Assembly: GCA_002083435.1 (NCBI GenBank)
Contig: LWDJ01000002.1
Span: 1 to 64,000, forward strand
Direction: 5' to 3'
DNA length: 64,000 nucleotides
Origin: Proteobacteria bacterium SG_bin6
GTDB taxonomy: Bacteria; Pseudomonadota; Alphaproteobacteria; Sphingomonadales; Sphingomonadaceae
Below are positions 42,730 through 54,521 of this stretch, one piece after another. Every line of letters starts with the position of its first letter. Within the stretch, counting starts at the first letter, position 1. The position numbers were made by a program, and so were the translations under genes. The notes beneath the pieces were generated by a model that saw nothing but the letters and a program-made list of their open reading frames with translations, ran no database searches and was not told the DNA's origin.

Positions 42730-43875
42730 ATGGGACGGGGCGTGACCAGCAAGCCACTCTCGCCCGCGCCGGGCCACCGCATCGCAAAATTGCTCGCCCG
42801 CGCCGGGGTGGCTTCGCGCCGCGAGATCGAGCGGATGATCGCTGACGGGCGGGTAGCGCTGAACGGTACGATGCTCACGACACCGGCAACGATCCTGCCC
42901 TCGCTCGCCGGGATCACGGTGGACGGCAACCCCGTGTCCGAACCCGCGCCGGCGCGTCTGTTCCTCTACCACAAGCCGGCGGGTCTGCTCGTGACCGAGC
43001 GTGATCCGGGCGGGCGGGCGACAATTTACGATCGCCTGCCCAAGGATTTGCCGCGGTTGATGCCGGTCGGCCGCCTCGACCTCAATACCGAGGGGCTGTT
43101 GCTCCTCACCACCGACGGCGGGCTGAAGCGCCAGCTCGAACTTCCCGCGACCGGGGTAGAGCGCGCCTATCGCGCCCGCGCCTACGGCCAGGTGAGCCAG
43201 GCAAAGCTCGAGGAACTGATCGAAGGCGTGGAGATTGACGGCATCCGCTACGGCCCGATTGACGCTAATATGGAACGCCGCACCGGCGCAAACCTGTGGG
43301 TCGAAATGATCCTGACCGAGGGTAAGAATCGCGAGGTCCGGCGCGTGCTCGAGCATCTGGGCCTGCAGGTCTCGCGACTGATCCGCACCCGATATGGTCC
43401 TTTCGTGCTCGGCGATCTGGCGCCGGGAGAGATTGGCGAAGTGCGCCAGCATGATCTCGTGAGCTTCCGCCGTGACCCGCGTCGTGGCCCGGGCGCCGAG
43501 CCGATGGCCTTGAAGCCCGCCGCGAGCCACGCCGCCCGCACTGCCCCAAAGCCGCCCATCCCGCGCGAGACCGGGGCGGAGGCGCCACGCGGGCGCTATC
43601 CGCGCAAGGGGTCGGGCGCAGTTCCCACCGCTGCAAAGCTGCGCGGGGGCAAACCACCGCGCGCAGATGCCCGTGCCGCCGCCCCCCCGACCGGCGAGCG
43701 AAGCGCGTCCGCACCGCGCGGGCGCAGAAGTGGAAAGCTCAGCCTTGTCACGCCCGGCGAGGCACGCGAGCTGGCGCGGCGTGAACGCCCGGCGCGCCCC
43801 GACCGCGCCCGCTCCGGTCCCGCCAAACCACATGGCGGCCGCTCCGGCAGGCGGCCACCACGCGGAGGCCACTGA
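42730..43875 (+). CDS. rluB: Ribosomal large-subunit pseudouridine synthase B-like
   Basis: The product has 381 residues from ATG 42730. N-terminal S4 RNA-binding domain (RIAKLLARAGVASRREIERM), catalytic Asp117 in MPVGRLDLNTEGLLLLT, and GKNREVRRVLEHLGLQVSRL. It isomerises a uridine of 23S rRNA. From about residue 245 on the protein is a Pro/Arg/Ala-rich low-complexity tail that likely contacts RNA. Its stop overlaps rsmD. Confidence 0.93.
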   Translation: MGRGVTSKPLSPAPGHRIAKLLARAGVASRREIERMIADGRVALNGTMLTTPATILPSLAGITVDGNPVSEPAPARLFLYHKPAGLLVTERDPGGRATIYDRLPKDLPRLMPVGRLDLNTEGLLLLTTDGGLKRQLELPATGVERAYRARAYGQVSQAKLEELIEGVEIDGIRYGPIDANMERRTGANLWVEMILTEGKNREVRRVLEHLGLQVSRLIRTRYGPFVLGDLAPGEIGEVRQHDLVSFRRDPRRGPGAEPMALKPAASHAARTAPKPPIPRETGAEAPRGRYPRKGSGAVPTAAKLRGGKPPRADARAAAPPTGERSASAPRGRRSGKLSLVTPGEARELARRERPARPDRARSGPAKPHGGRSGRRPPRGGH

Positions 43876-44411
43876 TGCGCGTCATCGCCGGCACTTGGCG
43901 CGGGCGACCACTCATCGCCCCCAGCGGTGGCGCCACCCGCCCTACCGCGGACCGGGTGCGCGAAGCGCTGTTTTCGATGCTCACCAGTCGTCTCGGTGGC
44001 TTTGAGGGGCTCGCGGTGGCTGATCTGTTCGCGGGATCGGGCGCGCTAGGGATCGAGGCGCTCTCAAGGGGTGCCGCGAGCTGCCTGTTCGTCGAGCAGG
44101 ACCGCGCTGCGCTAAATGCATTGCACGCGAACCTCGGCAAGCTTGGCGCCACGGGCGATGTCCGCGCTACTTCGGTCCTCGCGCTCGGCCCTGCTTCCGC
44201 GCCGCTCGACCTGTTGTTGCTTGATCCACCCTATGCCTCGGGCGCGGGTGCGGTCGCACTCGACAAGCTTGCCCGGCTCGGCTGGATCGGCGCGCACAGC
44301 TGGGTGAGCGTGGAAACCGCGTTCAACGAGGAAGTGCGCGTCGCGGGCTTCGCGATCGATGCTGAACGGGTCCACGGCAAGGCACGGCTAACGCTGTTGC
44401 GTCGCGAATAA
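43875..44411 (+). CDS. rsmD: 16S rRNA (guanine966-N2)-methyltransferase
   Basis: 178-residue SAM-dependent methyltransferase: RVIAGTWRGRPLIAPSGGAT, RPTADRVREALFSML, SAM loop VADLFAGSGALGIEALSRGA, catalytic DLLLLDPPYASG. It overlaps the rluB stop by one base, forming a rRNA-modification pair. Confidence 0.96.
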   Translation: MRVIAGTWRGRPLIAPSGGATRPTADRVREALFSMLTSRLGGFEGLAVADLFAGSGALGIEALSRGAASCLFVEQDRAALNALHANLGKLGATGDVRATSVLALGPASAPLDLLLLDPPYASGAGAVALDKLARLGWIGAHSWVSVETAFNEEVRVAGFAIDAERVHGKARLTLLRRE

Positions 44412-44549
44412 AAAGTCGCGTTCCACAAGCTTCCGATTGCGTCACGATCATTATTGCGGGTTTACCGATGCCGGCCCGACCGACGCCAAATCGGCCAGAG
44501 GCCGCGCAGCACCGCTCAGCACAGGCAGCTTGCCACCCGCGCGATCCGC

Positions 44550-45026
44550 TCAAATGAACTCGATCTTCGAGACTAGGTAATAGCGGTCGCCCGACGGCAC
44601 CGTCACCTCGACCTCATCCTCCACCCGACGCCCGATCAGCGCACGCCCCAGCGGCGAGTTGTAGCTTATGCGCCCAGCGCTCGCATCGGCCTCGGTCTGG
44701 CCGACGATCTGATAGCGCACTGGCTTGTCGTCCTCGTCGAGCAAAGTCACCGTCGCGCCGAACACCACCTTTTCGCCCGAAAGCGTGGTCGGGTCAATGA
44801 TCTGGGCGCGGCTTAGCTTATCCTCAATGTCGGCGATCTGCGCCTCGATCTGGCCCTGGCGCTCCTTGGCGGCGTGATATTCGGCGTTCTCGGACAAATC
44901 GCCATGCGCGCGCGCTTCCTCGATCGCGTCGACGATCAGCGGTCGCTCTTCCTTCAGCCGCCTAAGTTCCACGGTCAGCTTGTCATAGCCTTCCGCCAGC
45001 ATCGGCATCTTTTCGACCGTGGCCAT
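44550..45026 (-). CDS. greA: Transcription elongation factor GreA
   Basis: 158 residues: N-terminal coiled coil (LTVELRRLKEERPLIVDAIE; GDLSENAEYHAAKERQGQIE with the tip acidic residues) and FKBP-like C domain (YNSPLGRALIGRRVEDEVEV). It rescues backtracked RNA polymerase. It is downstream of carB, as in many alphaproteobacteria. Confidence 0.98.
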   Translation of the reverse strand: MATVEKMPMLAEGYDKLTVELRRLKEERPLIVDAIEEARAHGDLSENAEYHAAKERQGQIEAQIADIEDKLSRAQIIDPTTLSGEKVVFGATVTLLDEDDKPVRYQIVGQTEADASAGRISYNSPLGRALIGRRVEDEVEVTVPSGDRYYLVSKIEFI

Positions 45027-45102
45027 TCTTACGCGTCCTCTAAAGCCTGAACCTCAAGCGCGCCGCCCTCGGCCCGCCCGCACCGTTGCCAAATTGTCGG
45101 AG

Positions 45103-48100
45103 TCAAATGTGCGAACGTTCATAATAGGCTTGTAGAGGCTTTACTTCAAGCGGGCGCTGGGCAAGCGCCGCGATGGCCTGTGCCGCTTCCACGCTGGCTG
45201 GGGCGGTGGTAAAATAGGGCAGCTTCTGCGCCAGCGCCGACGCGCGGATCGACTTGGATTCCTTGAGCGACTGATAGCCCTCGGTCGTGTTGAAGATCAG
45301 CGCGATTTCGCCGTCCTTGATCCGGTCGACAATATGCGGCCGCCCCTGCCCAACCTTGTTCACCCGCTCCACCGCGACGCCTTGGCCTTCCAGGAACGCG
45401 GCGGTGCCGCCGGTCGCGACGATCTTGAAGCCAAGCTCGATCAGCGCGCGGATTGCTGGGACGATCACCGGCTTGTCGCTATCCTTCACGGAGACGAACA
45501 CCGTGCCCGCCTGCGGCAGCACCGTCCCCGCACCAAGCTGCGCCTTGCCGAAAGCGGTCGCGAAATCGGGCGCGATCCCCATTACTTCGCCGGTGGACTT
45601 CATCTCGGGCGAGAGCACTGGATCGATGCCGGGGAAGCGGTTGAACGGGAAAACCGCCTCCTTCACCGCGTAATAATCGATCGCACGGTCGATCGTCGGA
45701 AGATCGGCTAGCTTTTCCCCCGCCATCACCCGCGCGGCGAACTTCGCGATAGGGGTTCCGATCGCCTTGGCGACGAAGGGCACTGTGCGGCTCGCGCGCG
45801 GATTGACCTCGATCAGGTAAACGAGCCCCGCCTTCACCGCGAACTGGATGTTCATCAGCCCCTTGACCGACAGCGCCTTGGCGAGCGCCTTGGTCTGACG
45901 CTCGATCTCGGCAACGATGTTGGCCGGCAATGAATAGGGTGGGATCGAGCAGGCGCTGTCGCCCGAATGGACACCGGCTTCCTCGATATGCTGCAGGATG
46001 CCCGCGACGACGACCTGTTCGCCATCCGAAATCGCATCGACATCGACCTCGATGGCATCGCGCAAATATTGGTCGATCAGCACGGGCGAGTCACCCGATA
46101 CCTGCACCGCCGTCTGAATATAATCGTCGAGCTGGGCGAGCGAATCGACGATTTCCATCGCGCGCCCCCCGAGCACATAGCTGGGGCGCATCAGCACCGG
46201 ATAGCCGATCCGCCCCGCGACCGCGGCCGCCTCGTCGCGGCTGCGGGCAATGCCGTTCGCGGGCTGGCGTAGGCCAAGTTTGGTGATCATTGCGGCGAAA
46301 CGTTCACGATCCTCGGCCAAATCAATGGCATCGGGGCTGGTGCCCAAGATCGGGATGCCGGCATCCTCCAGCGCTTGCGCCAGGTTGAGCGGCGTCTGCC
46401 CGCCGAACTGGACGATCACGCCCACCAGCTCGCCGCGCGACTTCTCGACCTCCAGAATTTCGAGCACGTCCTCGGCGGTCAGCGGCTCGAAATAGAGCCG
46501 GTCCGAAGTATCGTAATCGGTGGACACCGTCTCTGGGTTGCAGTTGACCATGATCGTCTCGAACCCCGCATCCGCCAGCGCGAAACAGGCATGGCAACAG
46601 CAATAGTCGAACTCGATCCCCTGCCCGATCCGGTTCGGCCCGCCCCCCAAAATCACGATCTTGCGCGCGTCACTGGGATCGCTTTCATTCTCGGGCGCGC
46701 CGAAGCTGGGGGCCTCATATGTCGAATACATATACGGCGTCTTGGCGTCGAACTCGGCGGCGCAGGTATCGATGCGCTTGAACACAGGCCGCACGCCCAG
46801 CTTGTGGCGCAGCGCGCGGACTTCCTCTTCGGTCACCCCGCCGGCAAGCGCCTTCACCGCTTCATGCACCAGCCCGCCCGCGCGGGCGATGCCGCGCGCC
46901 ATGCCGCCGCGGATATTCACCGATTTGAGCGCGAGCCAGGCGAGGCGCTTGTCCGAAAAGCCCATCGCCTTCAGCCGCCGCAATCCGGCGGCGTCGCGCG
47001 GCAGGCCGTGCTCGATCACCCGCTGCTCGGCGGCGACGATCTCGGCGATCCGCTCGAGGAACCAGGGATCATATTTGGCGATGGCGTGCACTTCGGCGAC
47101 GCTGAACCCCTCGCGCAGCGCCTGCGCGGCGACAAGCAAGCGATCGGGCGTAGCCCGGGCGAGCGCCGCCTCGATCTCCGCCCGGCTCGCGCCGACCAAC
47201 GCATCGACCTGGTTGAAGCCCGACAGCCCCGTTTCCAGCCCGCGCAGCGCCTTCTGCATGGACTCGTGGATGTTGCGCCCGATCGCCATCACCTCGCCGA
47301 CCGACTTCATCGCGGTGGACAGCAATGGCTCGGCGCCCTTGAACTTTTCGAACGCGAAGCGCGGGATCTTGGTGACGACATAGTCGATCGTCGGCTCGAA
47401 CGAGGCTGGGGTCGCCCCGGTAATGTCGTTCATGATCTCGTCGAGCGTGTAGCCGACCGCCAGCTTCGCCGCGACCTTGGCGATCGGAAAGCCGGTCGCC
47501 TTGGATGCAAGCGCCGAGGAGCGGCTGACGCGCGGGTTCATCTCGATCACGATCAGCCGGCCATCCTTGGGATTGACCGCGAACTGAACGTTCGAACCGC
47601 CTGTTTCCACGCCGATTTCGCGCAGCACCGCGATGCTGGCGTTGCGCATGATTTGATATTCCTTGTCGGACAGCGTCAGCGCCGGGGCGACGGTGATGCT
47701 GTCCCCCGTATGCACCCCCATCGGATCGACATTTTCGATCGAGCAGATGATGATGGCGTTGTCGTTCCGATCGCGCACGACCTCCATCTCATATTCTTTC
47801 CAGCCGAGCAGCGACTCCTCAATCAGCACTTCGTTCGTCGGGCTTGCATCGAGGCCCTTGCGGACGATTTCTTCAAATTCCTCACGGTTATAGGCAACGC
47901 CGCCGCCGGTGCCGCCGAGCGTGAAGCTCGGGCGGATGATCGCCGGCAGCCCGACCTTGTCGAGCCCGGCGAACGCCTCCTCCAGCGTATGCGCGATCGC
48001 CGAGCGGGCGGATTCCAGGCCGATCTTGTCCATCGCCAGGCGGAATTTCTGGCGATCCTCGGCCTTGTCGATCGCCTCGGCATCGGCGCCGATCATCTTG

Positions 48101-48438
48101 ACGCCGAACTTCTCCAGCGTGCCGTCGCGGAACAGCGCGAGCGCGGTGTTGAGCGCGGTCTGCCCGCCCATGGTGGGGAGCACCGCATCGGGCCGCTCCG
48201 CCTCGATGATCTTGGCGACGATCGCTGGCGTGATCGGCTCGACATAGGTCGCGTCGGCGAGTTCGGGATCGGTCATGATCGTCGCCGGGTTCGAATTGAC
48301 CAGGACGATGCGATAGCCTTCCTCTTTCAGCGCCTTGATCGCCTGCGTGCCCGAATAATCGAACTCGCACGCCTGGCCGATGACGATCGGCCCGGCGCCG
48401 ATGACGAGGATGGAGGAGATGTCAGTGCGTTTGGGCAT
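45103..48438 (-). CDS. carB: Carbamoyl-phosphate synthase large subunit
   Basis: 1111 residues starting MPKRTDISSILVIGAGPIVI at ATG 48438. Two ATP-grasp halves (each with a carbamoyl/ammonia site) and a C-terminal MGS-like allosteric domain. The start overlaps the previous gene's TAA (TAATG). It makes carbamoyl phosphate for pyrimidines and arginine with CarA. A longer start four codons upstream is less likely. Confidence 0.98.
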   Translation of the reverse strand: MPKRTDISSILVIGAGPIVIGQACEFDYSGTQAIKALKEEGYRIVLVNSNPATIMTDPELADATYVEPITPAIVAKIIEAERPDAVLPTMGGQTALNTALALFRDGTLEKFGVKMIGADAEAIDKAEDRQKFRLAMDKIGLESARSAIAHTLEEAFAGLDKVGLPAIIRPSFTLGGTGGGVAYNREEFEEIVRKGLDASPTNEVLIEESLLGWKEYEMEVVRDRNDNAIIICSIENVDPMGVHTGDSITVAPALTLSDKEYQIMRNASIAVLREIGVETGGSNVQFAVNPKDGRLIVIEMNPRVSRSSALASKATGFPIAKVAAKLAVGYTLDEIMNDITGATPASFEPTIDYVVTKIPRFAFEKFKGAEPLLSTAMKSVGEVMAIGRNIHESMQKALRGLETGLSGFNQVDALVGASRAEIEAALARATPDRLLVAAQALREGFSVAEVHAIAKYDPWFLERIAEIVAAEQRVIEHGLPRDAAGLRRLKAMGFSDKRLAWLALKSVNIRGGMARGIARAGGLVHEAVKALAGGVTEEEVRALRHKLGVRPVFKRIDTCAAEFDAKTPYMYSTYEAPSFGAPENESDPSDARKIVILGGGPNRIGQGIEFDYCCCHACFALADAGFETIMVNCNPETVSTDYDTSDRLYFEPLTAEDVLEILEVEKSRGELVGVIVQFGGQTPLNLAQALEDAGIPILGTSPDAIDLAEDRERFAAMITKLGLRQPANGIARSRDEAAAVAGRIGYPVLMRPSYVLGGRAMEIVDSLAQLDDYIQTAVQVSGDSPVLIDQYLRDAIEVDVDAISDGEQVVVAGILQHIEEAGVHSGDSACSIPPYSLPANIVAEIERQTKALAKALSVKGLMNIQFAVKAGLVYLIEVNPRASRTVPFVAKAIGTPIAKFAARVMAGEKLADLPTIDRAIDYYAVKEAVFPFNRFPGIDPVLSPEMKSTGEVMGIAPDFATAFGKAQLGAGTVLPQAGTVFVSVKDSDKPVIVPAIRALIELGFKIVATGGTAAFLEGQGVAVERVNKVGQGRPHIVDRIKDGEIALIFNTTEGYQSLKESKSIRASALAQKLPYFTTAPASVEAAQAIAALAQRPLEVKPLQAYYERSHI

Positions 48439-48848
48439 TACTTGAGCCATCCTTCAATAACAGGATATGCTGCTATACATGCTGCAATCGCTGCAATAAC
48501 AGCTGCAAGCGCGCTAATAGTTGCTGTAAAAGCATTGACCACGCTCCAGTCAAAACGTTTTAACCTTTGCCACGTCGAAAGAGGTTTCCGGGCCTCTAAA
48601 GCTCTGTCAGCAGCGGCGAAACCCGAGCCATTTACACGAAACGCCCTCGCGCTGTGGGTAGTCTGGTCTTGGACGAAACCTTTCTCTTCTAGATATGGAA
48701 TAACTTCTGATAACCACTGAGTATTATACTCGGAGCGAATGCTCTCAAGCACAGCCTGGAGATCGACGGCGTAACAATCGAATTGTCTCTGAATTTCAGC
48801 CCCACGGATCAGCACATCTTCAGCAAAGTATACGAAATTATCGCTCAC
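48438..48848 (-). CDS. Unknown membrane-anchored protein between carA and carB
   Basis: The product has 136 residues: a soluble N part with Tyr/Gln-rich helices (IQRQFDCYAVDLQAVLESIR; WLSEVIPYLEEKGFVQDQ), a basic linker, and a C-terminal membrane segment (TISALAAVIAAIAACIAAYP). ATG overlaps the carA stop (ATGA) and its TAA overlaps the carB ATG (TAATG), so it is translationally coupled to both. AT-richer than neighbours (29 of 60 G/C from 48481). No family recognised. Confidence 0.75.
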   Translation of the reverse strand: MSDNFVYFAEDVLIRGAEIQRQFDCYAVDLQAVLESIRSEYNTQWLSEVIPYLEEKGFVQDQTTHSARAFRVNGSGFAAADRALEARKPLSTWQRLKRFDWSVVNAFTATISALAAVIAAIAACIAAYPVIEGWLK

Positions 48849-50065
48849 CCCATCATCCCCACAAACCGCTCGAACAGATACAAACTATCCTGCGGCCCCG
48901 GGCTCGCCTCGGGGTGATATTGCACGCTGAACGCCGGCTTGTCCGCCAGTTCCAGCCCGGCGTTCGAGCCGTCGAACAGCGAGACATGCGTTTCGCGTAC
49001 GCCCTCGGGCAGGCTCTCGCGCGCGACCGCGAAGCCGTGGTTCATGCTGGTGATCTCGACCACCCCGTCCGCCAGTCGCTTGACCGGGTGATTGGCGCCG
49101 CGGTGCCCCTGGTGCATCTTGGTCGTCCGCGCGCCGACCGCGAGCGCGAGCAGTTGGTGCCCCAGGCAGATGCCGAACAATGGCTTGCCCGTCTCCAGCA
49201 GCTGGCGGATCACCGGCACCGCATAGTCCCCCGTCGCCGCCGGATCGCCGGGGCCGTTCGAGAGGAAGAAGCCGTCGGGCTCGAGCGCCATCACATCGGC
49301 GAAGCTCGCGGTCGCGGGCAGCACCGTCACCCGCGCGCCGGCCTTGACCAGGTTGCGGAAAATGTTGCGCTTAGAGCCGTAATCGATTGCGACGACGTGA
49401 GGACGGTTGCTGTCGGCTTCACCCGCCTCGGCCGTCGTCCCGGACAGCGCCGCGCTCTCGTCATAGCCCGCGCCCAGCCGCCAGATGCCGGCCTGCCAGC
49501 CGAAATGGGCGGCGCAAGATACGTCCTTGGCGAGATCCATCCCCTCCAGCCCCGGCCAGGCGCGCGCCATCGCGAGCAGCGCGGGCACGTCGAAGCTGCC
49601 GGTGCGGCTATGCGCGATCACCCCATTGGGCGCGCCGCCGCCGCGGATGCGCTTGGTCAGCGCGCGCGTGTCGATGCCCGACAGCCCGATCCGCCCGTGC
49701 CTTTCCATCCACGCATCGAGCCGCTCGACCGAGCGGAAATTGCTGGGCTCGGTGACATTCTCTCGCACAATCATGCCAAGCGCGTGCGGTGCGTCGGCCT
49801 CGATGTCCTCGGGGTTGGCGCCGACATTGCCGATGTGGGGGAAGGTGAAAGTGATGATCTGCCCGGCGAAGCTCGGGTCGGTCATGATTTCCTGATAGCC
49901 GGTCATCGCGGTGTGGAAGCACACCTCGCCCACCGCCTCGCCTTGCGCGCCGAAGCCATGGCCCCAGGTCACACTACCGTCCGCCAGCACGAGCACGCCG
50001 GTCGCCCCCTCGGGCGGGGTCGCGGGCACGGGCGAGGGTTTGGCGTCGGCCATGCGGGCGGGCAC
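48845..50065 (-). CDS. carA: Carbamoyl-phosphate synthase small subunit
   Basis: 406 residues with the N-terminal CPSase domain (VLVLADGSVTWGHGFGAQGE; TGYQEIMTDPSFAGQIITFT) and the class I glutamine amidotransferase triad (Cys in FGICLGHQLLALA, His/Glu in YHPEASPGPQDSL). Supplies ammonia to CarB. ATG 50065 or 50053. Confidence 0.97.
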   Translation of the reverse strand: MPARMADAKPSPVPATPPEGATGVLVLADGSVTWGHGFGAQGEAVGEVCFHTAMTGYQEIMTDPSFAGQIITFTFPHIGNVGANPEDIEADAPHALGMIVRENVTEPSNFRSVERLDAWMERHGRIGLSGIDTRALTKRIRGGGAPNGVIAHSRTGSFDVPALLAMARAWPGLEGMDLAKDVSCAAHFGWQAGIWRLGAGYDESAALSGTTAEAGEADSNRPHVVAIDYGSKRNIFRNLVKAGARVTVLPATASFADVMALEPDGFFLSNGPGDPAATGDYAVPVIRQLLETGKPLFGICLGHQLLALAVGARTTKMHQGHRGANHPVKRLADGVVEITSMNHGFAVARESLPEGVRETHVSLFDGSNAGLELADKPAFSVQYHPEASPGPQDSLYLFERFVGMMG

Positions 50066-50189
50066 TCCAATCGGGGTTGTGGCGATGTCGCTAAGGCGCC
50101 GTCGCTAGTTCCCCGGGCGGCGGGCGTCAATCTGTTAAACCTGCGGCGGGGACGCTAGGCTTGCGATTCACGCGCAAAAGGAACGAGGC

Positions 50190-50645
50190 ATGATTCGCGA
50201 CGACATCAAGGCGGCGCTGGTGGCGGCGATGAAGGGCGGCGACAAGCCAACAACCGCGGCGATCCGGCTGATCCAGAGCGAGATCAAGAACCGCGACATC
50301 GAGGCACGCACCGGCGGCGCGCCAGCCGACGACGACGCGCTGGTGGTCGAGGTGTTGCAGAAAATGGTCAAGAAGCGCCGCGAATCGATCGAGATGTACG
50401 AGAAGGGTGGCCGCCAGGAGCTCGCCGACGCCGAGGCGGGGGAAGTCGCGGTGATCGAGCGGTTCCTGCCCAAGGCGCTGAGCGACGACGAAACCCGCGC
50501 CGCGATCGACGCGATCAAGGCCGAGATCGGCGCTGCCGGCATGAAGGACATGGGCCGGTTGATGGCCGAGCTGAAGGCGCGCCACGGGACGCAGCTCGAC
50601 ATGAGCAAGGCGAGCGGGCTGGTGAAGGCGGCGCTGGCGGGGTGA
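50190..50645 (+). CDS. GatB/YqeY domain protein
   Basis: 151 residues: MIRDDIKAALVAAMKGGDKP, KMVKKRRESIEMYEKGGRQE, FLPKALSDDETRAAIDAIKA, KARHGTQLDMSKASGLVKAA. The family resembles the GatB tail and may act in tRNA-dependent amidation, but its role is unclear. Overlaps dnaG by 4 bases. Confidence 0.93.
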   Translation: MIRDDIKAALVAAMKGGDKPTTAAIRLIQSEIKNRDIEARTGGAPADDDALVVEVLQKMVKKRRESIEMYEKGGRQELADAEAGEVAVIERFLPKALSDDETRAAIDAIKAEIGAAGMKDMGRLMAELKARHGTQLDMSKASGLVKAALAG

Positions 50646-52453
50646 GCCTTTCGCCCCAATTTCTTGACGAACTCCGCGCCCGCACCACGCTTTCGACGCT
50701 GATCGCCAAGAGCGTGAAACTCACGCGCGCGGGCCGCGAGTTCAAAGGTTGCTGCCCGTTCCACCAGGAGAAGACGCCCAGCTTCTACGTCAATGACGAG
50801 AAGGGCTTTTATCATTGCTTCGGCTGCTCGGCGCATGGCGATGCGATCCGCTGGCTGACGGATCAGCGGGGCCTGCCCTTCATGGACGCGGTGAAGGAGC
50901 TCGCCCAGGCGGCGGGGCTCGACCTGCCCGCCCCCGATCCTCGCGCCGCCGCCCGTGCCGAGCGCGCCAAGGGGCTGCACGAGGCGATGGCCGACGCCGC
51001 GCGCTGGTTCGCCGAGCAGCTGAATGGCATCGAGGGTGCCGAGGCGCGCGCGCTGCTCGATAAGCGCCGGATCAGCCCGGAGACGGCGCGCGCCTTCGGT
51101 CTGGGCTTCGCGCCCGACGCGCGCGGCAAGCTGCGCGCGGCGCTCAAGGATTATGGCGACGCGATGCTGGTCGAGGCCGGGCTGCTGATCCAGGTCGAGG
51201 ACAAGGAGCCTTATGACCGCTTTCGCGGCCGGCTGATGATTCCCATCCGCGACACGCGCGGGCGGGTGATTGCGTTCGGGGGCCGCGTGATCGGCGCGGG
51301 CGAGCCTAAATATCTGAATTCGCCCGATACACCGCTCTTCGACAAGGGCCGCACGCTCTACAATCTCGATCGCGCCGCGCCCGCCGCGCGCAAGGCGGGG
51401 CGGCTGATCGTGGTCGAGGGTTATCTCGATGTGATCGCGCTCGCCCAGGCGGGGGTCGAGGAGGCGGTCGCCCCGCTCGGCACCGCGCTTACCGAGATGC
51501 AGCTGGAGCTGCTCTGGCGCCACGTCGACGTGCCGCTCGTGTGCCTTGATGGCGATAGCGCGGGGCAGAAAGCCGCGATCCGCGCGGCGCAGCGGGCGGT
51601 GGCGAAGCTCGCGCCGGGCAAGTCGCTCGCCTTTGTGACTCTCCCCGATGGCAAGGATCCCGACGATCTGGTGCGCGAGGGCGGCGCCCCGGCCTTCGCC
51701 GCCGCGACCCAAACCACGCGCCCGCTGATCCGCGTTTTGTACGATGCGGAGCGCTCCCAGACCCGTCCCGAAACGCCCGAAGGCCGTGCCGCGCTGCGCC
51801 AACGCATTCAAATGCTCGCCGGGGCAGTCCCGGACAGTCTCGTGCAATATGAATATCGCCGCGCGCTCAACGATCTGTTCTTCGAGGAGTTCGGTTGGAA
51901 GCGGCAGGAGCGCCGCGCGATCGGCGAGGCGATCGTCGCGACCGGCCCCGGCGGGCGGCGCGATCTGTACCAACAATTCACCCGCTCGGTGCTCTATGGC
52001 CTGTCGCGCTTTCCGCAGGCGCTCGGTGCGGTGCTCGAGCCGATCAGCCTGCTCCCTATCCGCCACGAGGAATTGCTGCCGTGGCGCGAAACATTGGTCG
52101 AGGCGGTGATTCAGCGCCCGGGTCTTGATGAAGACGCGGTCCAATCCATATTGACGGCCAACCAGCTCAAGCCCCAATCCCGGATCGACATGCAATCCGA
52201 CCTGCGCTTCCGTTGGCACGTCCAGCCGGGCGAAGCGGTGCGGATGATCGGATCGCTTGTCGAGTTCCTGCACGAGGAACAGGAGCTGCTGGCCGAACTG
52301 GACGCGCTGACGAAGCGGATCAACGATGATCCCAGTCTGGCGGCCTATGACGAGTTGGAGCAGAGGCGCGCGGCCTTGCGTTCTAGGTATAGGGCGTTGC
52401 ACGAATCGGCTTATCTAGCCGGCAACGCCGGGGGCGAATCGGAGTTGGGTTGA
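50642..52453 (+). CDS. dnaG: DNA primase
   Basis: 603 residues from GTG 50642. CHC2 zinc finger (CCPFHQEKTPSFYVNDEKGF, then HCFGCSAHGDA), TOPRIM core (LIVVEGYLDVIALAQAGVEE; PLVCLDGDSAGQKAA), C-terminal helicase-binding domain. It primes lagging-strand synthesis. It overlaps yqeY and rpoD, the macromolecular synthesis operon. Confidence 0.97.
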   Translation: MSLSPQFLDELRARTTLSTLIAKSVKLTRAGREFKGCCPFHQEKTPSFYVNDEKGFYHCFGCSAHGDAIRWLTDQRGLPFMDAVKELAQAAGLDLPAPDPRAAARAERAKGLHEAMADAARWFAEQLNGIEGAEARALLDKRRISPETARAFGLGFAPDARGKLRAALKDYGDAMLVEAGLLIQVEDKEPYDRFRGRLMIPIRDTRGRVIAFGGRVIGAGEPKYLNSPDTPLFDKGRTLYNLDRAAPAARKAGRLIVVEGYLDVIALAQAGVEEAVAPLGTALTEMQLELLWRHVDVPLVCLDGDSAGQKAAIRAAQRAVAKLAPGKSLAFVTLPDGKDPDDLVREGGAPAFAAATQTTRPLIRVLYDAERSQTRPETPEGRAALRQRIQMLAGAVPDSLVQYEYRRALNDLFFEEFGWKRQERRAIGEAIVATGPGGRRDLYQQFTRSVLYGLSRFPQALGAVLEPISLLPIRHEELLPWRETLVEAVIQRPGLDEDAVQSILTANQLKPQSRIDMQSDLRFRWHVQPGEAVRMIGSLVEFLHEEQELLAELDALTKRINDDPSLAAYDELEQRRAALRSRYRALHESAYLAGNAGGESELG

Positions 52454-52455
52454 GT

Positions 52456-54478
<2,023 letters not shown>

Positions 54479-54480
<2 letters not shown>

Positions 54481-54502
54481 CGGCGGCAGCGCGCCCGCCG
54501 CT
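54479..54502 (+). terminator. Hairpin overlapping the rpoD stop
   Basis: AGCGGCGG and CCGCCGCT form an 8-base perfect stem with an 8-base loop beginning in the TAG stop. There is no U run, so termination is only possible. Confidence 0.35.
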
Positions 54503-54521
54503 CGCGACGCGGCGCCCCTTT

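Noticed and set aside
46375..48720. A 781-codon plus-strand frame opposite carB
   Set aside because: Antisense shadow of a certain gene; no RBS or family motifs.
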